Of a stretch of 64,000 bases of DNA, positions 52,971 to 61,346 are shown in pieces. Position 1 is the first letter of the stretch. Each line of letters starts with the position of its first letter. The DNA is taken from assembly GCA_035623335.1 (NCBI GenBank), contig DASPTQ010000194.1:7437-71436 (forward strand), given 5' to 3'. The notes below the pieces were generated by a model. The model was not told the origin of the DNA, made no database searches, and was given only the letters and a program-made list of their open reading frames with translations. Source of the DNA: JAFAGX01 sp035623335 (lineage in GTDB: Bacteria; Acidobacteriota; Terriglobia; Terriglobales; Acidobacteriaceae). Both the position numbers and the translations under genes were made by a program.

Positions 52971-54041
52971 ATGAACCTGAAACTCTGTTTTCTAATCTTC
53001 TACCTGTTCCTTAGCGTGGCGTTCGCCCAGGAGCGCCGGAAAGTCATCATCGACCAGGATTGTTCCGGGCCCGGCGGCAGCAATCTGCAAACCCTGTTGA
53101 CCTTGATTCAGTCTCCGCGGGTGGAAGTGCTGGGGATTACGGTTGTCAGCGGTAACCAGTGGCGCGACGAAGAGGTGGCACACGCCCTGCGCCTCCTGGA
53201 GCTGATCGGACGGACCGACATTCCGATTGTGCCCGGAGCCGTGTTTCCTCTGGTGCATCGCCGCAAGGAAGCCCTGTTGTGGCAGGCGAGATATGGAAAA
53301 GTGGCATTCGCCGGAGCGTGGGACGATCGCTGGTGGCACGAACCTGACTTGATACCCGAACTGCTCGAAGGTGCGCCGCACACCAAGCCTGCCGACGACG
53401 ACGCCGCGCACTTCCTAATTCGCATGGTACGCAAATATCCGCACGCAGTGACCATTTACGAGGGAGGTCCAATGACGAACCTCGCGCTTGCCAACGCGAT
53501 CGATCCTCATTTTGCGGATTTGGCAGAGAGCCTGGTGTTTATGGGCGGAAGCTTGAATCCGCAGACCGACGATCCGGAATTTCGCAGTGCGCCGCGTCAC
53601 GAATTCAACTTTTGGTTCGATCCGGAGGCAGCGAAGAGCGTGCTCGAGGCTCCTTGGAAAAAGATCGTTTGCACACCCGTCGACATCTCGATCAAGACCA
53701 GAATTACGCAAGAGATGATTACGGAGATCAACAAGAGCAACAAGGCCGCCGCACAGTATGTGGTGAAGTTCTTTATGAAGGATCAGGGCGGCTCTTACAT
53801 GTGGGATGAATTGGCCGCCGCCGCGTGGATTGATCCGACCTTAATCACCAACAAAGAAACGCGCTATATGAGTGTCAATGTCGACCACGGTGCCGCCTAC
53901 GGAGACACCCTGACCTGGACCGACAGCGACAACCCCAAGCTTGGCGCTCGGCCGGTCGAAATCCAACAAGACTTGGACCTTGCAAAATTCGACAAAATGT
54001 TCGTCGACCTGATGAAGGCGCCCACCCCCTCGGCCCGCTGA
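52971..54041 (+). CDS. Nucleoside hydrolase (IU-nucleoside hydrolase family), exported
   Basis: A 356-residue N-ribohydrolase with a signal peptide (LKLCFLIFYLFLSVAFA). The N-terminal metal motif reads KVIIDQDCSGPGG, a variant of the usual DxDxxxDD because Cys-Ser-Gly replaces part of it. A later VFMGGS and HEFNFWFDPEAA supply substrate and metal ligands. It would release ribose from nucleosides in the periplasm. A ribokinase gene lies 1.5 kb downstream on the opposite strand. Confidence 0.88.
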   Translation: MNLKLCFLIFYLFLSVAFAQERRKVIIDQDCSGPGGSNLQTLLTLIQSPRVEVLGITVVSGNQWRDEEVAHALRLLELIGRTDIPIVPGAVFPLVHRRKEALLWQARYGKVAFAGAWDDRWWHEPDLIPELLEGAPHTKPADDDAAHFLIRMVRKYPHAVTIYEGGPMTNLALANAIDPHFADLAESLVFMGGSLNPQTDDPEFRSAPRHEFNFWFDPEAAKSVLEAPWKKIVCTPVDISIKTRITQEMITEINKSNKAAAQYVVKFFMKDQGGSYMWDELAAAAWIDPTLITNKETRYMSVNVDHGAAYGDTLTWTDSDNPKLGARPVEIQQDLDLAKFDKMFVDLMKAPTPSAR

Positions 54042-54163
54042 GCATGAAATGGTTCACGCGGGTTCGCACGCTGCTCCCCGGGTGCCCGCGTTCACGCCCG
54101 CGTTTTAAGACCATTTCCATCCGCTCCAGGTTCGGAAATGCTCAAACTGCGGCCAACTGCTGT

Positions 54164-55492
54164 TCAGCGCAACTGTTTCGCCTTATGGATGAGCAGATCG
54201 GCAGCGGTTTTGAGCGCAGTGATCTCCGCCGGAGTTACCGTCCGCACATAATCCTTTACCAATTTTTCGCAGTTCCGGCGGACTTCCTCATAGGTGGCGG
54301 GATTCTGACCGCGAATTGCGAGGAGTTCCTTAAGCCAGCGCTTGCCGTAACTGGCATGGAGAGTTTCGTCGGCCCAATCGAAATCCATGTCATGCTCGCT
54401 TAAAGAATCGCCATAGGAATGAAAAAGGCGCGCACGTTCCGGTTTATGCCGAATGTTCTTGGTTTCGAAAAAAAACAGCATGCCGAGAAGATTGAGTGCG
54501 ATGTCACCCGAATCTACCGTCGTCGCACTCTCATAGATGTAGGTACCCAAAGGTATCCAAGAGGAATCCAGTTTCCAAGCCATGAGCCGCTCATAGCCCA
54601 TACGACAGTGCCTCGACTCGTCATAGGTCCAGCGCGCGGAGTTGTAAATCCACTCCCAGGGCAGGATGTCGGCAAACGCCGATAAGATCACACCTCCTGC
54701 CTCAACGGCCCACACCTCATTTACATGGCTGATAGCCGAACGCAACTGTAATTGGAGCCCCTCCCCATAGGGATAGGATGGATCCACAATGTCGGGCCAA
54801 TAGAATCGGCACGGCCAGAATCGCCGATCCCTGGCAGGATGCACGGGAACGGAATAGGGTTTCGCTGCTGGCAGAGGTTCGGCGGGAGCGAAAGCAGCAG
54901 GAGATTCCACTCCGACTCCGCCGACTGCTGAAAGCCGCTTCGCGACTTCGTCCGCCCACGCAGCCGCTTCGGACCACAGTTCCGAGTTTTGCGATCGAGC
55001 TGCCTCGATCCACGATTCGAAGCCGCTGATCTGCTCGGTCTTCTCGGCAACGGCCAGTGCCAGGAACCGGTGCGTAGGGCCGTCGGCGATCAGGTCGGAG
55101 GCCTTGAGATAGGATTGGTAGGCATCGCGCATAGCCGGCAAGAGAACTGCTCCCACGCTCAGCACGAACGCCGGCACCGAAGGCGAATCCTTGACCGCAT
55201 CGAAAATCGCAATCAGAGCGCGATCGTTGCCTTCGTCCTCCATCAGTCGGCTGGGAAAGCGAAGCTCGAAGACCCGTTCCCGCAAGGAGTTGGCGGCTTC
55301 CGCGCCTTGCCAGACATAGCGGGCTAGGTCGGTCTTGATGTCCAAGGGCGCAATGGCGGGGATCCAGGACGCCTCGCTTATCAGAAGGGAGCGCTCGGCG
55401 AAAAAGAAACGCTTGAGTAACTGCGCCGTGTCCGAGCGCATCCAGCGTGCGCGCTCTTGCGCTGTCAACAGGAATTCCAATGAGTGGGACAT
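54164..55492 (-). CDS. Ferritin-like diiron-type protein (DUF455-like)
   Basis: A 442-residue, largely helical cytoplasmic protein. The C-terminal half has ferritin-like carboxylate/His motifs: VEAGGVILSAFADILPWEWI, then YDESRHCRMG and later FDWADETLHASYG, giving the ExxH-type pairs of a diiron site. The family link to DUF455 is moderately sure. Start at MSHSLEFLL (55492); an upstream ATG adds 14 unlikely residues. Reaction unknown. Confidence 0.75.
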   Translation of the reverse strand: MSHSLEFLLTAQERARWMRSDTAQLLKRFFFAERSLLISEASWIPAIAPLDIKTDLARYVWQGAEAANSLRERVFELRFPSRLMEDEGNDRALIAIFDAVKDSPSVPAFVLSVGAVLLPAMRDAYQSYLKASDLIADGPTHRFLALAVAEKTEQISGFESWIEAARSQNSELWSEAAAWADEVAKRLSAVGGVGVESPAAFAPAEPLPAAKPYSVPVHPARDRRFWPCRFYWPDIVDPSYPYGEGLQLQLRSAISHVNEVWAVEAGGVILSAFADILPWEWIYNSARWTYDESRHCRMGYERLMAWKLDSSWIPLGTYIYESATTVDSGDIALNLLGMLFFFETKNIRHKPERARLFHSYGDSLSEHDMDFDWADETLHASYGKRWLKELLAIRGQNPATYEEVRRNCEKLVKDYVRTVTPAEITALKTAADLLIHKAKQLR

Positions 55493-55567
55493 AAGTCGCG
55501 TTCGCCGATTCGTGCTGGCGGTCGAACGCTTCAATTCTAAGGCAGAACCTGGAACCCTGCATTCATC

Positions 55568-56551
55568 CTAAGACAGCCAAATGGGCGGCGTTTGATCTTG
55601 TTGTCGATAGAACCGCAGGACTTCATTGCGCGTAGGCAGGGACGGGACCACGCCTTCCCGCGTAACCGCGAGGCCACCCGTCACTACCGCAAAACGTACG
55701 GCGTCATCCAGATTCTCGCCACATGACAGCGCCACAGCCAATCCGGCATTGAAGGAATCACCCGCTCCAGTTGTATCCTCGGCAGAGACCTTAATGGCAG
55801 GAATGTGCCTAGAGGAATCCGCTGTGGCGATCAACGCGCCCCTGTCGCCCTGGGTGATAACGACTTGCTTTACACCACGGCGAAGAAGCTCTTGAGCTGC
55901 CGCCTCTGGCTCCATGGCGGCATCCGGGCTTTGCCCGACTAATACTTTGGCTTCGCTTTGATTGGGGGTGAGAACATCGACCAACCGCAACACCGAGTCC
56001 GGCAGAGTTCGAGCCGGCGCCGGATTTAGGATCGTCAGCGCTCGCTTCTCTCGACCGCGCGCCATGGCTGCCGCAGCCGCTTCGACCGGAATTTCCAGTT
56101 GTGTAAGCACGACCGCTTCCGGGGTGAGCGTCTTCAGGCTTTGCGAGACCTCGTCGGCGGTCAACAGGTCATTCGCGCCGGGGTCAATGGTGATGCAATT
56201 GTTGCCGTCGGCATCCACAACAATGAAACCCACACCGGTGGGTTGACCGGGGACCTGAATCACAGAATCGATGTCAACTCTTTGCTCTCGGTGAAGGCTT
56301 AACGCCATCCCACCGAAATTATCCTGGCCGATCTTGGCAATGAAGCTTACCTTCGCTCCTAACCGGGCGCAGGCTACAGCCTGATTCGAACCCTTGCCGC
56401 CAAAGTCGACGCGGTAACCCTTCGCGAGCACCGTCTCGCCAGGGCTGGGGAAGCGCTGGACTCTCATGGTGAGACCGGTGGCATAGCTGCCTACGACGGC
56501 GATTCGGTGACTTCTCAAGTGGTGAACCCCGCCATGAGGATTGCACGACAT
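55568..56551 (-). CDS. rbsK: Ribokinase (PfkB family)
   Basis: A 327-residue PfkB-type sugar kinase. VVGSYATGLTMRVQRFPSPG and DFGGKGSNQAVACARLG (GGKGxNQA) match ribokinase, and the catalytic Asp is in DTTGAGDSFNAGLAVAL. It converts ribose to ribose-5-phosphate with ATP in the cytoplasm. ATG 56551 (MSCNPHGG) is used, as the extension upstream adds nothing family-like. With the nearby nucleoside hydrolase it could form a nucleoside-ribose salvage route. Confidence 0.9.
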   Translation of the reverse strand: MSCNPHGGVHHLRSHRIAVVGSYATGLTMRVQRFPSPGETVLAKGYRVDFGGKGSNQAVACARLGAKVSFIAKIGQDNFGGMALSLHREQRVDIDSVIQVPGQPTGVGFIVVDADGNNCITIDPGANDLLTADEVSQSLKTLTPEAVVLTQLEIPVEAAAAAMARGREKRALTILNPAPARTLPDSVLRLVDVLTPNQSEAKVLVGQSPDAAMEPEAAAQELLRRGVKQVVITQGDRGALIATADSSRHIPAIKVSAEDTTGAGDSFNAGLAVALSCGENLDDAVRFAVVTGGLAVTREGVVPSLPTRNEVLRFYRQQDQTPPIWLS

Positions 56552-56743
56552 AAGAGTGCGAAGCTTATCACACACTCAATCGGTACCAGTCTTGCACCTC
56601 GTACAACCACATGTTGGTCGGGTCAGCGTTGATCTGGGAGATTGCGCAGGTTCACGAAGCACCACCTAGCTCCGCGTTGAACTCTCCGAACATCGCCACG
56701 GTCTACGACCTCGGCTTTGCAGGACCGAGACGATCGTTCCGGA

Positions 56744-57091
56744 TTACGCTGTCCCCTTCGCCTCCGGCGGCTCGAACCCGCCACACCGCGCCCAGCGCTC
56801 GCGGACCTTCTCGCGCTCTTCGGGGGTCATCCGCTCCCAGCGCTCCCGCATGCGCCCGCGAAAATTGGAACGGCTAAACCGCCGCCCGCCAATTCTCCCG
56901 AACAGAATCCGGCACAGGGCCAGAAGTGCGAGGGCCTGCCAAAATGTGATGAGACGCCAGCCGAACAAACCCGGCAGCAGCCAGTTCCACAGCCACATCA
57001 CTATGTACCCGCCCAGGGCGGCAAAGAGCACCATCGCCAGGGTGGCCAGCGGAACGATCCAAAGCATTTTCTTTCTCATATCGTGCCTCAT
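56744..57091 (-). CDS. Small membrane protein coupled to the ECF sigma gene
   Basis: A 115-residue protein with two hydrophobic spans (about residues 8-37 and 44-62) and a basic/acidic C-terminal helix (RERWERMTPEEREKVRERW). It overlaps the sigma-factor gene by 4 bases, so the two are translationally coupled. By position it could modulate the sigma factor, but it lacks the zinc-binding HxxxCxxC motif of classical anti-sigma factors. Role inferred from context only. Confidence 0.7.
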   Translation of the reverse strand: MRHDMRKKMLWIVPLATLAMVLFAALGGYIVMWLWNWLLPGLFGWRLITFWQALALLALCRILFGRIGGRRFSRSNFRGRMRERWERMTPEEREKVRERWARCGGFEPPEAKGTA

Positions 57092-57669
57092 TTCCTCTTG
57101 ATGAACTCCCTGAACTCGTCGTAAGCCCTTTGCAACCGTTCACGCAGAAACAGCACCGCATAGCGCTTGCGCGCGAGCAGCGTGTTTACACTCACGCGGC
57201 TCTCTGCCGATAGCTCCTTGAAGCTGCGCCCTTCCAGTTCGTGCGCGATGAACACCTCGCGCTGCGCTTCCGGCAGTTCGTCGAGCGCCTCTTCGAGCTC
57301 CTCCACGAGCAGGTGGCGCGCATACTCCGCTTCCGGTCCTGTATCAGGCGAGGGCAACAGATCTTCAATCCGTAGCATTTCGCCATATTCATCCTCGACG
57401 GCCGCGTCACTGAACAATTCCGGCTTCTTCCTGCGAAACCAGTCGGTGACGCGATTGCGGGCCACGCGAAACAGCCAGCCGGTCACGTGCTCGATCGGCA
57501 TCAACAGGCGATTCGCCTCCACAAGCTCATAGAAGACTTCCTGTAGCAGGTCTTCGACGTCCGCTTCATCCCGCACTCGCCCGCGAATGAAATTGCGCAG
57601 CCGCGACCGTTCCCGCACAACGATGTCGGAAATCTGGCGATCCTGCTCGGCCATCGCAGCTATGCTCAC
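57088..57669 (-). CDS. ECF-type RNA polymerase sigma factor
   Basis: A 193-residue sigma-70 family protein. Region 2 is DVEDLLQEVFYELVEANR with the DNA-melting segment GWLFRVARNRVTDWFRR; region 4 has LPEAQREVFIAHELEGRSF and a helix-turn-helix in ESRVSVNTLLARKR. GTG 57669 has GGATGGA 6 bases upstream; ATG 57654 is an alternative. The short membrane protein is coupled downstream. Target promoters unknown. Confidence 0.9.
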   Translation of the reverse strand: MSIAAMAEQDRQISDIVVRERSRLRNFIRGRVRDEADVEDLLQEVFYELVEANRLLMPIEHVTGWLFRVARNRVTDWFRRKKPELFSDAAVEDEYGEMLRIEDLLPSPDTGPEAEYARHLLVEELEEALDELPEAQREVFIAHELEGRSFKELSAESRVSVNTLLARKRYAVLFLRERLQRAYDEFREFIKRK

Positions 57670-58180
57670 GGCTTATCCATCCACTTGTATAGACGAATGG
57701 CGGCCGAAAATATTGTAGAGGCTGAATGGGCAGGAAGAGCCCGCTCGAATTCGGCTGACCCTATGAAACGAAGGGGGTTACGCCGATCAAAGGAGGTGCA
57801 GCCAAAATCAGCTGCGGGAACTCCACCAACACCAGCCCGACCGAACCAGGGAACGGATGCGATCGTCCGCTCTCCAGCAGATTTGAGTTTCCGCCTCTTC
57901 CGCTCGCTGGCGAGTCACAGATCCACGCTGAGAACAATTAGCTGGGGTCGCCGTGATCCCCAGGTTTTCGGTGGTCAGCCAGTAGAGCGCATGCCGATCA
58001 TCGCGTGCATTCCGGACATCATTTTTGTTGCCCTTCCTGCTCTTTCACCGTGGAGGCGCTTCCGAGCGGTTGAGGAGTGCGGCGGGAAACCTTAGTCTGA
58101 TCGAGAAAGCGCGAGGCGGTTGCTCTCTTTTTGACAGATCGACTCGTCTACTATGTAGGAATTCCACAGGGGGTCGGCTA
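57670..58180. other. Intergenic stretch with possible phoD promoter
   Basis: About 510 bases without a convincing gene. TTGACA at 58130-58135 and TATGTA at 58151-58156 (15-base spacing, shorter than ideal) precede the phosphatase start. AGGGGG before ATG 58181 is its ribosome binding site. Confidence 0.35.
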
Positions 58181-60262
58181 ATGAGTTCCGTGGATCGACG
58201 AACCTTCGCAAAGCTGGCTGCGGCATTCGGTGCAACCGCGGCATCTGGAGATCTGTTCGCGGCACCCTCGAGCTCGGGGTGGCGAGAGCGTCGCGATCTG
58301 TTTCCCGAAGGTGTTGCTTCGGGCGACCCCGATTCGAACAGCGTGCTTTTGTGGACGCGATGCCCGCAACCCGCCGGAAAATCGTCGATCGATCTTAGCG
58401 TCGAGGTCGCAGAGGATTCGCGGTTCAGCCGTGTAGTCGCAAACGCAAGCACCCACGCGGCTAGCGCCGCGGACTGGACTTCTCGTGTCCTGGTCGGCGG
58501 ACTACGGCCGGCCAAGGTGTACTGGTACCGCTTTACCGACAACGCCGGCAATGGAAGCCGCATCGGCCGCACCCTTACCGCTCCGGAGCCGGGCGATTCG
58601 CGTCCCGTATCGTTCGCCTTTGTCAGCTGCCAGAATGCGAATCAGGGAGCCCAATCTGCCTATCGCCGAATGATTTTCGAAGATGAACGCGCTCCTGCCG
58701 GGGCACAGCTTGGATTTGTTTTACACCTCGGCGATTTCATCTATGAAATTGTCTGGTATCCGGAGGACCGTCCCCAAGGGATGTATGACCGCAGAATCCG
58801 TGATATCGTGCGCTATCCGACCGGTGAGAAGATCGGTGATTTTCACATTCCTGTGAGTCTCGAAGATTATCGAGCGATTTATCGAGCGTATTTGCACGAT
58901 CCGGATGTTCAGGACGCGCGCGCGCGCTGGCCATTCGTGAATATGTGGGACAACCACGAGTTTAGTTGGCTGGGCTGGCAGTCGCTGCAGAAATTTCAAG
59001 GAGCGACACGGCCCGCTCAAACTCGCAAGGTAGCGGCCAATCAGGCATTCTTTGAGTTCCAGCCCGCACGCATGGCGCGGCCGAACGGTGATTCCCTGGA
59101 GCAGTTCCATGGGCCGAAGGTGGTGGATGCACCGGTCGCCCAGTTTGACAACCATGGCCTTGGCATTGAAACCAACAACTTGGCCGCCATCGGTTGCCTG
59201 AAGGGTTACCGCGCACTGCGATGGGGACGCAATGTCGAACTGATTGTTACCGACCAGCGCAGCTATCGCTCGGAAGAGCCTACCGGCATGGAGCAGGCCA
59301 AGCCCCTCCTCAGCGACGATTTTCCCGAGATGATGCCCCAGGAGGCCATGGAGATTCTCGATGCCGCTTGCGCATACAACAACGGGAACCCTCCGACAGC
59401 CATCCGCTCCATGGACGGCAACGTCGAGATACCGAATGTGTGGAAGAATCGCCCTCCACAGTCGATTCTCGGTGCCGAGCAAAAAGCATGGTTTCTGGAG
59501 AGGCTGAGCACCTCGAAGGCGACATGGAAAATCTGGGGTAATACCACTGCAACCCTCGAGATGAGAGCTGATCCGCAAAATCTTCCTGCGGGAGTGACGA
59601 GACCCTGGCCGTGGCCCGGCTATGCAGGCTTTGCGCTGCAGGACTGGAGCACAGCCTTCGTCGAGCGCGGCGAGATCTACGACTTTGTCCGAAATCACAG
59701 AGTCACAGGATTCGTGACCGTCGCGGGCGATCGCCACAGTTTCTGGGCGGGACTGGCGGCGAAGTCGCTCCCGCCAAATTCTTTTTCACCTGTGGGAGTG
59801 GCGTTTGTAACGGGGTCGATCTCGGCGCCTGGAATCGTGGAGGCCCTCGAGCATGGGATGATCAAGGATCATCCCCTGCGCGCACTGTATGTCGGGCAGG
59901 CGCAAACCGACACCAAGCCTCAACCCACCTTAAATATGTTGTTGCGACACGGAGTGAAATCGTGCCTGGAATACGCCAAGACTGGGGACCTTCAAAAAGC
60001 ACGGGCTTTGTCGAATCCTGATCTGTCACCGCACGTCGCGTTTGTCGATATGGGAGGCCATGGATATTCGATCGTCCGGGCGACGAGCCGGACGATTGAG
60101 ACTGAGTTCGTTTGCATCCCGCGTCCGTTGGAACGCAGTGATCGCGAGGATGGAGGCCCGCTTAACTATCGCGTTAAGTTTCACTCGTCCCTTTGGCAGA
60201 GCAACCAACTCCCAAAGCTCGACGTACAAATTGTCGAGGGCGACCCGAAATACTCGATCTGA
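58181..60262 (+). CDS. phoD: PhoD-like alkaline phosphatase, Tat-exported
   Basis: A 693-residue phosphomonoesterase/phosphodiesterase of the PhoD family. The N-terminus has a Tat-like twin Arg (DRRTFAKLAAAFGATAASG). An N-terminal fibronectin-like domain (FPEGVASGDPDSNSVLLWTR) precedes the metallophosphatase domain with HLGDFIYEIVWY and FVNMWDNHEFSW. The later GDRHSFWAG provides further metal ligands. Exported folded, consistent with metal loading in the cytoplasm. ATG 58181 was chosen because it begins the Tat signal; the longer frame to 58025 is not signal-like. Confidence 0.92.
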   Translation: MSSVDRRTFAKLAAAFGATAASGDLFAAPSSSGWRERRDLFPEGVASGDPDSNSVLLWTRCPQPAGKSSIDLSVEVAEDSRFSRVVANASTHAASAADWTSRVLVGGLRPAKVYWYRFTDNAGNGSRIGRTLTAPEPGDSRPVSFAFVSCQNANQGAQSAYRRMIFEDERAPAGAQLGFVLHLGDFIYEIVWYPEDRPQGMYDRRIRDIVRYPTGEKIGDFHIPVSLEDYRAIYRAYLHDPDVQDARARWPFVNMWDNHEFSWLGWQSLQKFQGATRPAQTRKVAANQAFFEFQPARMARPNGDSLEQFHGPKVVDAPVAQFDNHGLGIETNNLAAIGCLKGYRALRWGRNVELIVTDQRSYRSEEPTGMEQAKPLLSDDFPEMMPQEAMEILDAACAYNNGNPPTAIRSMDGNVEIPNVWKNRPPQSILGAEQKAWFLERLSTSKATWKIWGNTTATLEMRADPQNLPAGVTRPWPWPGYAGFALQDWSTAFVERGEIYDFVRNHRVTGFVTVAGDRHSFWAGLAAKSLPPNSFSPVGVAFVTGSISAPGIVEALEHGMIKDHPLRALYVGQAQTDTKPQPTLNMLLRHGVKSCLEYAKTGDLQKARALSNPDLSPHVAFVDMGGHGYSIVRATSRTIETEFVCIPRPLERSDREDGGPLNYRVKFHSSLWQSNQLPKLDVQIVEGDPKYSI

Positions 60263-60400
60263 TCCTTTCCCTACGCTACCTCGCTGGTGCAGACGCGAAA
60301 ACAACGTACGCGCATGCGCCTGGGATGAGGCACCTCGTGAGAACTGGCGCAGCAGTTTTTCGGGGATGCCGCCGAAGCCGCTTAGTGTCGTACTGATTGT

Positions 60401-60733
60401 CTAAGCAGCCTTCTCCACAGGAAGCCCGGCTTCCATCCAGCCCTGCTTGCCCTCTGGATAGTGCGCCACGTTCGTGCAACCCATCGCCGCCAACTCACGG
60501 GCAGCGTATGAACTGGCATGTCAATGCAGGTTGCTGCAGTAGGTGACGATCTCGGCGTCCTTGTTCGGCAATAATCGCGGGGCGAGTTTCCGAATGCGTT
60601 CGGGCGGGATGTTCAGGGCTCCGGGGATGTGCGCCTCGCGGTAGCGTTCGGGTGCGAGGGTCTCGACAAGAGTAATGTTTTCTTTGCGGTCTCGCTTGCT
60701 CTTAAGGTCTTTGGTTGAAACTGTGCGCTCCAT
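60401..60733 (-). pseudogene. Rhodanese-like gene with in-frame TGA in the active-site loop
   Basis: Reading from ATG 60733, the first 70 residues are a rhodanese start (HIPGALNIPPERIRKLAPR) ending in the active-site loop TYCSNLH. An in-frame TGA (60523-60521) follows. The same frame then continues as HASSYAARELAAMGCTNVAH through EGKQGWMEAGLP to TAG at 60401-60403, the expected C-terminal half, giving 110 codons in all. The TGA takes the position of a Cys in the same loop of the window's other rhodanese (CSGPHC). The simplest reading is a nonsense mutation; selenocysteine recoding is a less likely alternative, since the first Cys of the loop is the usual nucleophile. Confidence 0.6.
60489..60517 (-). 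promoter_or_regulatory. Stem-loop just after the in-frame TGA
   Basis: On the minus strand, three bases after the TGA, GCCAGTTCA (60517-60509) pairs with TGAGTTGGC (60497-60489) using two wobble pairs around an 11-base loop. Position is SECIS-like, but the loop lacks a G in its first two positions, so the match is poor. Confidence 0.2.
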
Positions 60734-60758
60734 GGGTTGTCCTCACGTGTCAGGTCGC

Positions 60759-60887
60759 TTACGCGGGTCGGGAAAGGGTGGCCCGATAATCTGTCTGTCC
60801 ATCAACAAATCCCAGCAGCTCCTTAGCCCGTCGAATCTCCTCGGGGTCGCCGCCATCCCCCAATATTTTCGTTTTGGGTCGAGTCAT
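60759..60887 (-). pseudogene. 5' remnant of a transaldolase-like gene
   Basis: ATG 60887 with GGGAGG 7 bases upstream starts a 42-residue frame, KTKILGDGGDPEEIRRAKEL then FVDGQT, matching the N-terminus of transaldolase-family proteins up to the point where TNPS/TL would follow. The frame then ends in unrelated residues at 60759. The rhodanese start codon lies 26 bases further on. The catalytic Lys region is missing, so this is a decayed gene whose 3' part was deleted or replaced. Family identity is from recall. Confidence 0.55.
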
Positions 60888-60981
60888 GGAAATCCTCCCT
60901 AGGTGCGGTGAAGAAGAGACCGGTTCGATGCTAAGCCGACTCAGCAGAATGTCAAGATGAGCTGGGTCTCTGCGAGATGGG

Positions 60982-61248
60982 ATGGCAGCGATGGCGAAAA
61001 CATTCAAGATTCGATCGCGTGCGATCGAGTTCCGAGGCTGCACGGGTCAGCGGATTCGTAATCCCAAAGATCACTTCGGACACAGGGTGCAAGGGGCACT
61101 TGCATCACACTTCTCGGGAAACACCCGATATCTGATGAAGAGTGCTACCTATGCCGAAAGAGGCCACACATACGATGTTAGGGTAGATCCCCGGCCAGGA
61201 AGTTACGGTTTTACCATGTTGCCAATTTCTCAGCATAACCGAGTCTAA
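60982..61248 (+). CDS. Doubtful small open frame (88 codons)
   Basis: An open frame of 88 codons with basic N-terminal residues and no recognised domain or ribosome binding site. Listed because it fills part of a 460-base gap. It may be spurious. Confidence 0.15.
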   Translation: MAAMAKTFKIRSRAIEFRGCTGQRIRNPKDHFGHRVQGALASHFSGNTRYLMKSATYAERGHTYDVRVDPRPGSYGFTMLPISQHNRV

Positions 61249-61346
61249 CTTCCGATTTCTGGGTTATTACCGCCGAACCTAGCAGGTGGATCACGCATCG
61301 CGGTCGCAATCGACCACCCACCGATTCCTGCCGAAGGAGAACTGTC

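Noticed and set aside
57780..57800. AAAGGAGGTG resembling a strong ribosome binding site
   Set aside because: No ATG or GTG at proper spacing opens a protein-like frame downstream.
60489..60523. Firm selenocysteine call for the rhodanese TGA
   Set aside because: The downstream hairpin lacks the usual apical G, the first loop Cys is retained as nucleophile, and no sel genes are visible in the window. Kept only as a finding to test.
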